DNA of 64,000 nucleotides from Basidiobolus meristosporus CBS 931.73 (lineage: Eukaryota > Basidiobolomycota > Basidiobolomycetes > Basidiobolales > Basidiobolaceae): contig MCFE01000497.1 of assembly GCA_002104905.1 (NCBI GenBank), forward strand, positions 1 through 64,000. The letters are read 5' to 3'. Shown one piece after another: positions 34,117 through 46,574 of this stretch (the first letter of the stretch is position 1; the number at the start of each line of letters is the position of its first letter). The notes beneath the pieces are model-generated. The model was not told the DNA's origin, did not search any database, and saw only the letters and a program-made list of their open reading frames with translations. Both the position numbers and the translations under genes were made by a program.

Positions 34117-34290
34117 ATAAGATATGTTTTTGTCTTAAAACTATTTTTTAAAAGATCTTAGACCAAAGTATATTTAAAACCAAATTTAAAAACTATATTT
34201 AAAAGATCAAAAACCATATTTAAAAACCAAATATCTAAAACCAAACTTAAAAAACATATTTAAAAAACTATATTTAAAAACTAAAAAAGC
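34117..34290. repeat. TATTTAAAA-rich trailer behind the orphan gene
   Basis: At least six imperfect copies of TATTTAAAA spaced about 15-30 bp apart (34167-34280), interleaved with ACCAAA/ACTAAA. It belongs to the unique segment and has no counterpart elsewhere in the window. It could be a 3' untranslated region with polyadenylation signals or a simple expansion. Confidence 0.5.
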
Positions 34291-35434
34291 TAATAAGGCA
34301 AAGGTAGACAGACACACATGCACCAGCACAACCTTTACTAATGAAGAAGTGTAGTTCTACTCAAGAAGCTCTCAGTCAAAGTAGCAGTGAAGGACCTGCA
34401 GTGATAAAGCAAAAGGTAAAGGGAAAAAAGTTGCCCAAGCCAGAGATAGGGAAGCATGAGAGAAATGCTGCAGTCCTTGCCTATCAATGGTGTAAGCTCA
34501 GAACTGACTGAATCACATCATAGCCATGAAGAATTACTAACAAGAAAATAGATGTTTTCACAAAAGCTGGAAGCACAGCCATATGACCTACACAATACTG
34601 AGGTAGATGAGTTTTCTGAGACAAGAAATTTGACTTCCACAGCCTCCACACCATCCACTGTTGATAGAGTGGAGATCTTGCTGACAGGCCAAGTAGCAGC
34701 ATCAAGAGCTCAAAGGTTATCACAATGCCTTCAGTAGAATTTTGGAACATTAATAGGCACACCAAAAGGTTGCAGTACTTCTTCAAGAGCAGTGCTCAAG
34801 AAATCACATATGGATACTGCAAGGAGTTATTGCAAAGGCTGGCAGATGAGGTTCTAGACCTTGCAGTAATGGTGGAAGACCAGGACATATGGAACCAGTG
34901 AAAGAACAGTGGCATAAAGCTGTAGGGTTCCTGCCAAAGTCATGGAAACAGAGCATTGCAGCCAAATACTTATTGAGCAGTGGATTTTAATGGAGTTACT
35001 TCTTAATTGCAGGGTTAGGCTTGTTGTTAGTTTAGGGTACAGTGACTTGCATAGGCCAATACAATTGGCATTTGAGGTGCCACTAAAGTTCCAACAGAAA
35101 GAACTAAACTTATATGCATGAAAAGTAAGAGAAACAGTTGAGTCAGGAAGTAAGGAGTGTGAAGAAGAGGCAATAGTCAATCAATACACACAAGTGTAGG
35201 AGGGTATAGAATATCTAGGATGAGAAAGTGAGCAAATTGACAGGGAACCAATCAAGAGTCACTTATACATTGTTGTGATGAAAATTTTTGACAGGGTTTT
35301 TTGTGAAATCTGGGGTGCAATTATTTTTCAATGGTCTCTGGACCGTGTCCTGGCAAGATCAGTACCTTTTAGTCATGGGTTGTTAGTTTTGTGATGACCT
35401 TTTGATGGGATCATCTCAATAATTTTTCATAGGG
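34291..35434 (+). pseudogene. Plavaka accessory gene, C-terminal part and right terminus (P5)
   Basis: Resumes the accessory gene in its Lys/Ser-rich region (AAGGCAAAGGTAGACAGAC) and continues through the conserved C-terminus (FWNINRHTKRLQYFFKSSA-like, 34735-34800; YCKELLQRLADEVLDLAV, 34820-34870). After about 400 bp of non-coding DNA it ends with AATAATTTTTCATAGGG at 35418-35434, the accessory-side terminal repeat. Confidence 0.62.
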
Positions 35435-36245
35435 ATCTACCACAGCCTTCACATCCTCCATTGTTGACCAAGTGGTGATCCCACTGACAGACAATGCTGC
35501 AATGTCAAGAGCTCAAAAGACTATCACAATGCCTTCAATGGAATCTTGGAATATTACTAGGCACACCAAGAGGTTGCACCACTTCTTCTAGAGCAATGCT
35601 CAAGAAAACGCACTTGAATATTGCAAGGATTTATTGCAAAGTCTGGCAGATGAGGTGCTAGACCTTGCAGTGCCAGCTAAAGACCAGGATGTATGGGAAC
35701 TAGTGTATGAACAGTGGCATAAAGCCATTGGGTTCCCACTAAAGTTGTTGAACCAGAGTGTTACAGCAGAAATACTGATTGAGTTGTGGAATTTAATGGA
35801 GTTACTTGTTGAGTGTGGGGTTGGGCTTAATGTTAGTGTACAGAATAGGGACTTGTAGAGGTCAATACAATTGGCAATTGAGGTACAACTGAAGTTTCAA
35901 TGGAAATAAATCAATTTGTACACATGAAATGTAAGAGAAACGGTTGAGTCAAAAAGTCAGGAATGTGAAAATGAGGCAATAGCCAATCAATACACACAAG
36001 TGTAGGAGGTTACAGAGTGTCTAGGATCAGAAAGTGAGAAAATTGACAGAGAACCAATCAAAAGCCACATTTCTATTGTTGTGATTAAAAATTTTGACCA
36101 AGTTTTTTGTGAAATATGGGGTGCAATTATTTTTTAATGGTCTTTGCACAGTGTCTTAATGGGATCAATACTTCTTATTCACAGGACTTGGAACTTGTGA
36201 CAGCCTTTTGATGGGATTATCACAATGAATTTTTGTGTGGTACAT
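35435..36245 (+). pseudogene. Plavaka accessory gene fragment and terminus (P6)
   Basis: A second copy of the same C-terminal part joined directly to the terminus of P5. SLADEVLDLAVPAKDQDVW and ELLVECGVGLNVSVQ are readable at 35634-35858. It ends with a degraded terminus (AATGAATTTTTGTGTGG) at about 36240. Confidence 0.62.
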
Positions 36246-37266
36246 AGGAGCTCTTGATTAGTCCTCTGCCATTCCACTCACTTTCTAATCCTGGACACTC
36301 AATTGCCTCTTACATTTGCATACATCAATTGGCTGTTACCTCTGTGTCACACTCCTTCATTCCTGACTCTACCAATTCTCTTACTTTTGTGCATACAAGT
36401 TGATTTGTTTCTGTTGAAACTTCAGTTGTACCTCATTTGCCAATTGTATTAACCTACACAGGTCTCTATGCCTGATACTAGCATTAAGCCCACCCTAACA
36501 CAGAACAATAAACTGCATTAAAATGCACCATTCAATCAGTGTTGCTGCTGTAACATTCTTTTTTCAAGACTTTGGCAGGGACTCTGGCAGACAGTTTGAC
36601 ACCCAACAACTCTACAGCTTTATGCCACTCTCTGTTCAGGTCTTCAATAAGTATTTCTGCTGTAACACTCTGGTTTCACAACTTTGGCATGGACCCAATG
36701 GCTTTATGCCACTGTTTGCTTACTAGTTCCCACATGTCCTGGCCTTCAGCCAGCATTGCAAGGTCTAGCACCTCATCTGCAAGTCTTTGTAATAGATCCA
36801 TGCAATAATCAAGTGCGTTTTGACAAGTGCTACTCTTGAAGAAGTGCTGCCACCTCTTGGTGTGCCTACCAATGTTCCAAAATTCCACTCAAGGCATTAT
36901 CATTGTCTTTTGAGTTCTTGATGCAGTTGCTTTGCTGGTCAGTGGGTTCTCCATTCTGTCTACAATGGAGGACACACAGGCTATGGTAGACAAATTGCTT
37001 TTCTCTGTGAGCTAATCTACCTTGCTGAGCTGTAGCTCAACTTCCTGCACTTCCAACTCTTGTGAAATCAGCTTGGGCCTTGTTGATAGTGCTTCTTGGC
37101 AATGATGAGATTCAGCCTGCTCTGGGCAGATTGTGCAATTGTTAAGAACTACAGCTTTCTACTCATGCTTGCCTCTCTCAGGGGTGGCTAGACCTTTTTC
37201 TCTTTACATAGATCTTTTTCACTGCCAAGTCCTTCACTGCTACTTTCACTGAGTGCTTCCTATACT
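36246..37266 (-). pseudogene. Plavaka accessory gene fragment, inverted (P7)
   Basis: Reverse-oriented copy abutting P6, giving a tail-to-tail inverted repeat of roughly 800 bp. NALDYCMDLLQRLADEVLDL is readable at 36840-36780. No terminal repeat at the junction, so this looks like a rearrangement. Confidence 0.6.
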
Positions 37267-39005
37267 ACACCTGTTCCATTGAGCTGTGCCAGGGCATATG
37301 GTGTATTCCTAGGTTGCCAAGAACATTCAGGTACAATGCTTTAGCTAAACATAGGCAGGATGTCTCTTGGACAATTTTGCACTATGTGGGACAATCTTGC
37401 ATAAAATGACACAGTCTGACACAATGAGGTTGGCCTAGATGATTGTGCAAATTATAATGTTTGAATCATGTGCAAAATTGGATACCACTATTATTGCAGG
37501 TTAAGTCTGGTGTTTGGATATGTTTCCTAATGCAAATGGAATACATGCCTATCACACTATAAACCATACAAGTATTTGCCATTTTGCTTATCATCACTCC
37601 AATTGGATGGTATGCATGTGAGGTTTTTTCTCACAAGGATTGCTACCAAAGCATTTGATAGTGATTCTCTTTGCACACCTGCACTACTTTCCTGTTGACT
37701 CTTATCTTAGCTACTTGTGCTCTTGCAGTTGGTATATTGCCTTCTAGTTGATGAGTGCAGTGTCAGAGCTTGGCTGTGCTGAATTGCTTCATATGATGTT
37801 ACCAAACTGGCCTGAAGTGCCATGTGCTGATGCATTCTTCTACTTGCCAAAGGCTCCTGTGCTGGAAGCACATTTGGAGGGACATTTTCAGTTAGTTCAC
37901 CAGTAGTAACTTGCTGATGGACAGGTGTAACATCATGTGCAGAAGCAACTTGGTGCATTGGCACAACACTTGGCTGAGTTCAATGTATTGCCACTTGTTG
38001 ATGCAACTTGGCCTGCTCTAATGAACTTGTGTCTGATTAAGCAGTTTGCAAGTTCTGGTAATTTTACTCTGAACCAAGCACATTGGCCCAGCATGCATTG
38101 ACCTGGTGCATGGCAATCTTATGAAAGCAGCTGGCATAGACTGGACTAACATGTGCAATGGATAGAAAGGAATTCAACAAGGTGTGCTAGCACAATCCAG
38201 ACTTAGTTGCATGCCATTGATATTCTTCCTATCAAAGCTCACCCTCTAGTTCCTCAAAGTATCATTCACCCTCTGACAGATACTTTGGAATTGTTGCCTT
38301 GATGAGTCCTGCATATATTGCTCTTGGAAGCCACTTAGCTTTACTAGTATATTACCAAGTACATTAGCCATATTAGACAAAAAATCATAAAAATCTCTTT
38401 AGTGCCCAAGTTTGAGGCATGTAGAGATGCAATGATCTGTACTGTGCAAATTGAATGTGGAATTGCTCAGGCACAGCCTTCTCATCATGTCCCCTTACTA
38501 TCAGCTCATTCTTGATTACAATATATGTCCTGTTATATACCTTCTTGCATACATCCACTGGCATCTTGATGTTGAACTCATGCCATTGCTTCCTACTCAA
38601 GTTCTTCCATCTCTGTCAACTCTGTGAGGTATCCTGTTCTACTAGATTAATGAGTAGTGCCCAGATATATATATGAAGGCTTACCATGGAGACTTGGGTC
38701 AGACTGAAATTATTTGGCCAGAACTCAAATTGATCTAACACTCTCTTCCCCAGTCCAGACTGTGCTAGAGAGCTGGCCAATGGGTTTTATATGGGTTGTA
38801 CTAAAGTTGAGTTGAGGCCTTGTATAGGGACCATAGTGATGTATTTGGATACTTTTACAGTGGTTTAATGGTATCAACCTGGTGTTATATCAAATGTATG
38901 TGAAAGCTAATGTGATTGTTGAGTATTTCAAATATTATACCTGATGCATCTTGGATTGCATTGGAATGGATCAGATCATATCAGTTACAGATTTCCTATT
39001 TGACT
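37267..39005 (-). mobile_element. Degenerate Harbinger copy H2, transposase part missing
   Basis: Reverse-oriented, heavily mutated version of the right half of the element at 48041-51456: terminal region (37270-37620), ORF2 remains (37700-38640; for example WHEFNIKMPVDVCKKVYN at about 38590) and sequence up to the midpoint near 39005. Many CpG sites of the young copies are TpG or CpA here. Confidence 0.75.
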
Positions 39006-41846
39006 GTAACAGTGTTTGGCCAATTCTACTGCCAAATAAAGTTAAAAACATGATGGTGTTTGGTCAGAATCTTACCAGAAGTTGCATGGTATTGTTGCAG
39101 TCTTGGTGTGCTCTACAACTATTTAAGTGGATCCAACTGGCCAGCACACCTAACTGCCTTATGTAGCAAAAACTTGATGGTATTTAGATGACTTCATTGC
39201 AAGCCTCTAATAGTATTATCATTGCAGTATGGTGGCCTATAGCTAGTTCTTTATAATGCTACCATAACAATTTATCAAATGGTTTTTCCTTTCTCTACCT
39301 CCCCTTGGGCAAATCACATATTCCACTTTAGAATCACCCCTATTTATTTGCTTACCTACTACTACTTTGAGTATTTTACTTAAAGTTTGAATAAAAAAAA
39401 ACTATGACTTTCTGTTTACTGACCTCTACAAACTTGCACACCCAAAGCAACTGACATTCTTCTATTACCTCAACTATACAAACTTGTTGTATGATACTTG
39501 TAAAGTTGCCATATAACTTGTATTACAGGTAACATATACATCTTGCAAACCAATGCTTGGTTGCCACCACTTCTGCCATGAATAACTCCTGAATATCCAC
39601 AAAGAACTTCTTGGTATTTGGCCTTTATACTCTTTCTTCCTGTTGGACTCTAGTCCCACTTACAGGTATGTTCTGGCTCTTGTTGTGTGAATTTAATATT
39701 GAATAATGTCAAAATTGGCTTAGGGCCAAGAGAAACCTGGCATACTCTGGTAGAGTTTTCCTAGAAGAATTCATTGCTTGTTGTACCCAACCAGTTTTGC
39801 ATTGCTTAACTGATGACATGTACATATTGATTGCTTAGCTTTTCAATGCCATAGGCATAGGTGTCTCCAGGTGCACAACTGTCCTCAGTATTGTGCAACT
39901 CTTCTGGGCTGTCCTCCATGCGCCAACTCATCATATCCATAACAGACTTGAAGGTAATATTCCTGATGAGATTGGGATATGGTAGTACCTGTAACTTGTC
40001 TTCCTACCTCCCTGCACATCTGCTCCATGGGAAACTCCTAATAGGTGAAGCAAGGCTCAATATTCTCCACCAACCAAGTATGATGTCATAGAGAATGAGT
40101 ACAGTATTTGCATAGAATGATGCATTCAGCCTATGTTTGTAATATAGCTGCTCAAATCCTGTCAGAAACTGCTTGCACAAAACCTGTTGATGCATCAGGT
40201 TTGCATTGACAATCTACTTCTGGATAAATATTCCTACAGTGTCCACATATAACTCCCAATGCTTCTAATGTACTCTTGGTAGAAATGGCTTCAGAAGGCC
40301 ACATAATAAATACTTATCCAGTTCATCTAGTCCTTGTGCTTGTATGGTTGTATATGCATATGAATATTGATTGGAACCTGTGAGAAGTATCTAGGTTAGC
40401 AGGTACTCTGAAATAGCTTGCCAATGGCTTATAGCTTGCCACCTTTACTGCAATTGCATGCTGACTCCTGTTGTTCTCTTTGTAGAAAGATGATATTCTT
40501 AGTGTTGGTGTCTGGGTGATAATAATGTATGAGAGTTATGGAGTAAGTCCCCTGAATCTCACAAATTTGACAGCAATACTGTTGATTGTGCCCAGATATA
40601 CTGGCTATCTTGCTGTTAGAAGGGGTATCTCCAATGCAGTTGATATTATACGCCTTGACATGACAGTCTTTTACTGTTATCCTGCTGGAAAGCATACAAA
40701 ATTCTGCAAATGGTGGATACAGGTAGCTATCCAGGTTAAGTGGTAATTTGGCTCAGATTCCAGTGATACTACCATCAGATTTCTGCTCTGATACCTTAAG
40801 AGAGGCGGCAGATTCATGCAGATGAGAATCAGTGGCCAGTAGGAATAGCTAATAGAGTACTGATATAATGAGAATCCATCAAGTGCCAAGGCAAAAGAAT
40901 AGTCATAAATACCTTCAAAGTAGCCCTTGCTTCTCAGCTGCCTGTCATATTTGCCATCAAATATATTGGATATGTTTACACTTGATTGATACTGAGTGTG
41001 GTACTTTATGGCCTCAAAATATTTTTTGAATTGCATGAGCTTCTATAGATGGGGTATTCCTGGAATATATGCAGAGTGTGAATAATGTTTTCTCCCAGTA
41101 GGGCTGGATTTCTGGCAAGTTGAACACTTTACAGTGGTGGTATCTCTCACTGCATAATGAGATTTTGCTGGGCCCATATAGAATACTGCTGTTAGGAAAA
41201 AGAGGCTCACAATCCATCAGTGAGACTGCTTCTTCAGACCTATCACTCTGTGTGCCATATTCAGAGGGCTAGGGCAAGCCTAAAGGTGTCACATACTCAC
41301 CTGACTCAGTTTGTGCAAGGTGACAAGTATGGCCAGGTGCTGTTATGGAAGTATCAAGTTGGTGGCAAGATATTGTTTGTATAGTGTTGCCTGATGAATG
41401 GTCAAATATGACCTGTTTGACAAAACACTGGCCATGAACCTTGTAATACTTCCTCTGCTGTCTGCATGCTTCATGGCTGAGAAGCTTGCTAAGATAGCCA
41501 CATGGTCTTTTTTCTCTTCTCATATAGTGGTGAATCAAAGTAGTCTTGTCCATGGGGCATATAGTTTGGCAATCAACAACAGAACACTATTATATCAATT
41601 GCTTGTCAATACTTATGTTAATTTAAGACAGTTTTATACTCAAGACATTGCAACTACATGAATGTAAGATTCAATGATGACCTGTCATAGTAAGCATTAT
41701 AACTAAAGTTGTGACACCACATGCACATGAAAATGTAACTCCATTTCCCCTTTGATTTGACTCATTTCCATATATATGCCACCAAAAATTAAAGCAAAGT
41801 TGCCTGGTTTGCTACCAAACCTCACTGCTGCCAACAGCAGAACCTG
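39006..41846 (-). mobile_element. Plavaka transposon P8, transposase half
   Basis: The 3' non-coding region (39006-39430) and transposase (to 41553) on the minus strand, then the divergent region and accessory gene on the plus strand. The left terminus was lost at the junction with Harbinger H2. Confidence 0.7.
39430..41553 (-). pseudogene. Plavaka-type transposase P8
   Basis: Starts MDKTTLIHHYMRREKRPCGY with the zinc-binding N-terminus and AQTESGEYVTPLG. A middle part is deleted; LRSKGYFEGIYDYSFALAL, CIGDTPSNSKIASISGHN and CCQICEIQGTYS are readable at 40970-40530, and the C-terminal region down to about 39430 is fragmentary. Several stops and a missing segment near 40430 make it non-functional. 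Confidence 0.65.
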
Positions 41847-42260
41847 TGTCAAATAACTAAGCCATGTCACCATCCCTACCATTTTCATAGTTTGCTCTTG
41901 TATAGGCAAAGATACTTTTATATCTTTGTAATTGTTGGCAACAGCTACATTCTTCCCAAGTCATTGCTGATAGAGTTGAAAGTTGTTCTGACTTTGGAAG
42001 CTTTGGTATGTTGTCATTGCAAAGAATGCTGAACCCAGCACATAATTGTGTGATGACTCCAACTAAGTTGGGGACTGTAGCTCAATAGTTTTCCTTTGAC
42101 AAGCTTCTGGCTCTATTCCCCTTCACATTAGTGCAGACACAGAACCCAAGTATTCCTAGCAAGCTTAAGCCAGACATTATGGCATCCAATGGACACTGTG
42201 CACACAAAATACTTGAGAAGTATTGGATCTAGCTCTCACTTGGACTTATTAATCATCACA
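41842..42260 (+). mobile_element. Unit U fragment
   Basis: Left-arm sequence (ATGTCACCATCCCTACCAT) joined to the second half of the core, ending ATCATCACA followed by GTGG. Same order as the outer unit at 28222-30366 with a large internal deletion. This supports left arm plus core as the true unit. Confidence 0.7.
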
Positions 42261-43387
42261 GTGGGGCTACAACTAAAGAAGGTCCTGTTGACTGTGTGCC
42301 CAATGGAGTTAATAATGCAGACTCCTCTGGCTCTTAGTCAAGTAAGCAATAGGAAATCTCTGCACAGCCTCAAGCTGACCATAATGCTGAGGCAGATCAA
42401 AATGTAGCAAAAACAGTACCTTCTGCTGAAGACCAGCAAGTGTCCATCCTAACAACACCACCAGTATTTGCAAGTAAGTTGCCAGCTCATTTAAAAGTAT
42501 TAATGAGGTTTTTTAGTGTAGTTGCAGATAAGATAAATGCAATGGTCCACAGAATGCTGGAAATAGTCCAGGAACAGAATGAGCAGATGATATGCGTAGA
42601 GCAATTGATATCAAATAGAGAATGCAGTATCTTTGCTGCAATGAGGGAGCACAAGTAGCTCAATGTCCCAGCAAACACTTGAGCCACTTCCTGATGTAAC
42701 AGCAGAGGAACACTCTAAAGTCTTTGAAGCACAAGAGCAGTCCCCAAAGCCTAAGCCCACAGAAAGGCCTAATACAGCATAAGAGGGAGATTCTGTGATT
42801 TTCAGATCCTATCTAAAAAATCAAATAACATTAAACATCTGTGAAACTATTTGGCACAAGGATGAAGAGCAGGCTATTTGGCAAGAGGCTGTTTGAGAGC
42901 TAGTATGGCATCACCTTAAGGTTGGCATACCCTGAGACCATCAGAAACTCAAGGCCAAGAAGAATGAGTTTGACCTGTTCCAATAGCATTATCCTGGATT
43001 CAAGTAAGCAACAGATCATAGGCCAACATTTGCATGCTAAGAAAGTATATCATGAATGGTAAAAGCTATCAAAGACAAAGTACAAGGGTGCCACCCCTAA
43101 ACTAGAAGCTTCCTTAAGAGCTGGTCAAAAGCAAGGCTGAAGGCTACAACTAAGCAGCAGAGAAGTGACCGGTAGCCAGAAGAGTGCCAGTAAGGGAAAG
43201 GCGGGCAGAAAGAGATGCATTAGTGCAGTGTTTATCACGGAAACGGTGTGGCTCAATACAACAAGCACTCAGTGACAGCAGCAGCAAAGGAATTGACAGT
43301 AATAAATACATGCTGCTTCCTCAAAAGTGCATTACAGCCACCACTGAAAGCGTGAAACAAGTTTGAAAGAAATGTCCTGTTGCTGGT

Positions 43388-43848
43388 GTAGTGGTGTATT
43401 AGCCCACAAAAGAGATATGGGCTACACTTCCCACATGTTTTGTGTATGTGGTGTTAACTGAGTGTGATAACCTCTAGGTAAAGTTTACTAGTAATCCTTT
43501 GAGTTTTGTTTCTGATGTAATGTGTAAGGGAATACTATTTTGCTATAGTTCCCAAACTAATTGCTGTCTCAACAAAAGTATGTGCTAGGTTCAGCATCCT
43601 TTGGGATGGCAATTTAATAAAGCTTCCAATGTCAAAACAACTGCAAACTCTATCAGCAGGGATATGATATGAATGCTGCTATGTTCAAGAGTTACAAAGA
43701 CAGGTGCCAGAGTTTGCCAACTTCTGGGATGGTACTGATTAGGCAAAACAAATGGGATAAATCTGCAAGAAGGTTAGTAGAAAACTGGAAAGTAGGCAAT
43801 AAAGGAATGAGCACATCTTTCAGTGGGTGTCACTGAGACTCCACTGCA
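43388..43848 (-). mobile_element. Unit U copy, reverse, internally deleted
   Basis: 461 bp from TGTAGTGGTGTATTAG to CCACTGCA, flanked by CTGG (43384-43387) and CCAG (43849-43852). Both flanks are one CpG-type change away from CCGG, the duplication seen at the inner copy, so an original CCGG target is plausible. Confidence 0.7.
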
Positions 43849-44329
43849 CCAGAAGAGTGCCAGTAAAGAACAATAAGGCAGTGATGAATGCACCAGCACA
43901 GCATTTATCAGGCAGAAATCATGGTTCAGTAAAAAAGTGCTCAGACAAAGTAGCAGTGACAGACCTGGCAGAAATAAAGGACTAGGGAAAGCAAGAAGAG
44001 TCTACCCAAGACAGATACAGGGATGCATAATAGAAAAGCTGCAGTTCTTGCCAATCAACACCATTGGCCTGAATTAGGCTGAATCCCATTATGGTCATGA
44101 AGAGTTACCAACAAGATAAAAGGTGTTTTCTCAAAAGTTGAAGATTTTATTATATACTGCTTGAATGTTTAACTTAGGTCAGTTTTTAGTTAAATCAATT
44201 AGCAATATGCTTAGCCTATCAGTATACCATTATTAATTATCAGATCAGTAATACTGTGCAGCAGATGAATCAGTAATACCTTATCAGAGAGAAATAGTGA
44301 TATTGAGTAAGATCTATTTGGGTTATGAT

Positions 44330-44697
44330 TGTTATGATCTACTGCTTGAATGTTTAAGTTAGATCAGCTTTTAGTCAAATCAATTAGTTATATGCTAGCT
44401 TAGCAGTATATCAGTATTATCTAACAGATCCATAGCATTAGTCAGCAAATGAATTAGCAGATCCTTATATGACAGAAATAGATGTATTTAGTAGGATCTT
44501 ATTGGGTGATGATGATGCAATCAAATGAGTCATCAGCCACAGCCTACATTAGGAAATACAAGTAGTCAGCAATTGCTCTAGTAAAGTGATTATAAGGAGC
44601 AGCTGGAACCTCAATAAAAATTAGATCAAGGTTTAGTGAATATAATACTAGCTAAACTCCCTCTTTCTCTACAACTCTTATACCAAGGCTTGTAACG
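44330..44697 (+). mobile_element. Solo Gypsy LTR inside an older Gypsy LTR, perfect TSD
   Basis: 368 bp, TGTTATGATCT to CTTGTAACG, flanked by TGAT at 44326-44329 and 44698-44701. Same length as the LTRs of the intact element. Excision restores the host LTR. Confidence 0.88.
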
Positions 44698-44869
44698 TGA
44701 TGATGCAATCAAATGAGTCAGCAGCCACAAGTGACATTAGGATAAACAATTAGTCAGCAATAGATCTTATGAGATATATATAAGGAGCTAAGAGTTGTAA
44801 AGTCAATGGAAACCTGGGAACTTGACTCTTATAACTTGTGAAAGCTTAAAGGGTAAGGGAATTGGCCCA

Positions 44870-46090
44870 GAGAGCAAGATGCATTATGCTGCTTCTACTT
44901 GGCATATGCAGCTTTACATTGGCAACACAGCATGATTAGGTTTGCCGCTAGGATGATATTCTCTACTGCCTCCACTTAAGGTAAGGTTGCAGTGGGAATT
45001 CAGGATGCTTTTAAGCCTCCACACTAGCAGACACCACCAAGGAGGAAGCTGAGGTCACTCAGTCAAAAAGGAATGGTCTGAAAATACATATATGAGTGAA
45101 GATGTCTACTTGGACAAACTCAAAGAATGGCTTCCATTGATGAGGCTGAATACTTTACTGATGAGTGAAAGAAAGAACTTGCAAGGAAATGAATAATTGA
45201 GGATCTCAGTCTATTGAAGAAGCCATCCAGATTGCCATAGACTATGACTCAGATATGTTTGGAGGCTTAAAGTGAATGATCAGCCAAGCTACTATCACTT
45301 TGAAAGAAGACACTCCGGAGCTGTGCCAAAGGAAACAGATGCTATGAAGAAGACTCCCACCCCACAAGAATGTAAGAAGAATGACTTTGTTTTAGTTGCT
45401 ACCTGTGTGGGTATATCTCAAAATACTGTCCTCAGTAGAAATGGACACTAGTCAACAAAAACCTTCAATCACATTGAAGCCCTTGAGCATAGTAGTATGG
45501 AGGATGAACTTGAAGAAGACTTGAAACTCACCCTCCATATGACAGAAGAATACTTATCCCAAATGGCCTCAAGCTCCAAGAAATTATTATACCTGAATTA
45601 ATTATTCAATGGAGTACCCACCAAGATTATGATTGACTCATGAACATCATATCAGTCAATGTTGAAGCAGTTTGCCTTTGAAGCTGGAATCAACTTGGAA
45701 TCTACCATATCCACTTGAGTCTCAATAGCTGATGGTAACTTTTACATAATCAACCAAATTACTCAGAGAGCAAGAATGAAGATCAATGAGTATAATGAAA
45801 ACCTACATGCCTATATATTTGGATGCTGCAAGTTTGACTGTGTGCTTGAAAAGACCTGGCTATTTGGCTGTAATCCATCAATCCACTGGCAAACTTATGC
45901 TACTCAGATCCTAAAGAGCATCAAGACTTTTGAGCTATTACCTGCCAAGATGAGTTTCAACTTGGTCAATTCCAGTGTTGGTGATACTAGTGAACTTAGC
46001 ATGGACAATTTTGTAGAGCACTAACAAAAGGTACCAAGATGCTTCCCATGGCTATATTCAGTTAGGACACTAGAACCCTTAGCAGAGTAA
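44870..46090 (+). pseudogene. Gypsy-2 gag-protease remains
   Basis: Readable pieces: SIEEAIQIAIDYDSDMFG (about 45200-45260), a ruined zinc knuckle (about 45390-45430), the protease core reading MIDS-stop-TS (about 45630), and an open stretch at 45776-46024 matching residues 387-470 of the intact polyprotein ([30 protein letters not shown]). Confidence 0.72.
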
Positions 46091-46159
46091 AATTGGACAA
46101 GTGTTAAATGTTTATGCACAACAATTTTTCCAAATAAAAGTTGTGTGCTGGTTGTGTAC

Positions 46160-46570
46160 AATAAAAATTAATTACTTGTTGTGCTCAATGTAATTAGTTG
46201 CTTATTGCATCCAGCTTAGCCATTTATCACTTAGCTGATACACACACACTTGGGCTACTTAGCTTCTTAGTGTCCAAGGCATAGGTGTTTCTATGTGCAC
46301 ATTTGCCCACAGTGTAATGCAACTCTTCCTGGCTGACATGCATGTGCCAACTCATTACAACCATAATAGATTTAGATATAATATTCTTGTTGAGATTGGG
46401 ATATGGTGGTACCTTGAACCGGCCTTGACTTCCTATCTCCCCCACATCTGCTCAATAGGAAACTTCCATCAGGCATTGTAAGGCCTAACAATCTCAACAG
46501 AGCAACCAAAATGGAGTAATGAGTGAACATAAGAGCAGCATAGGAGATACTTGTCAATATACACTGCATG
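46160..46570 (-). pseudogene. Plavaka transposase fragment inside Gypsy-2
   Basis: Minus-strand block with MVVMSWHMHVSQEELHYTV and KCAHRNTYALDTKKLSSP (46400-46240), the C-terminal transposase region. It separates the gag-protease and RNase H parts of Gypsy-2. Confidence 0.6.
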
Positions 46571-46574
46571 AAAA

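Larger units (their letters stand above)
41776..44140 (+). pseudogene. Plavaka accessory gene P8, interrupted twice
   Basis: ATG at 41776 (ATGCCACCAAAAATTAAAGC) opens the accessory gene, with coiled coil near 42460-42660 and Lys/Ser-rich part near 43160-43370. It is interrupted by U-element fragments at 41842-42260 and 43388-43848. After the second fragment the Lys/Ser-rich sequence recurs (43849-44140), suggesting duplication of that part. Stops throughout. Confidence 0.58.

Noticed and set aside
34154-34285. TATTTAAAA repeats as a possible CRISPR or replication-origin array
   Set aside because: Units are short, irregular and without unique spacers of constant size; an AT-rich 3' region is simpler.
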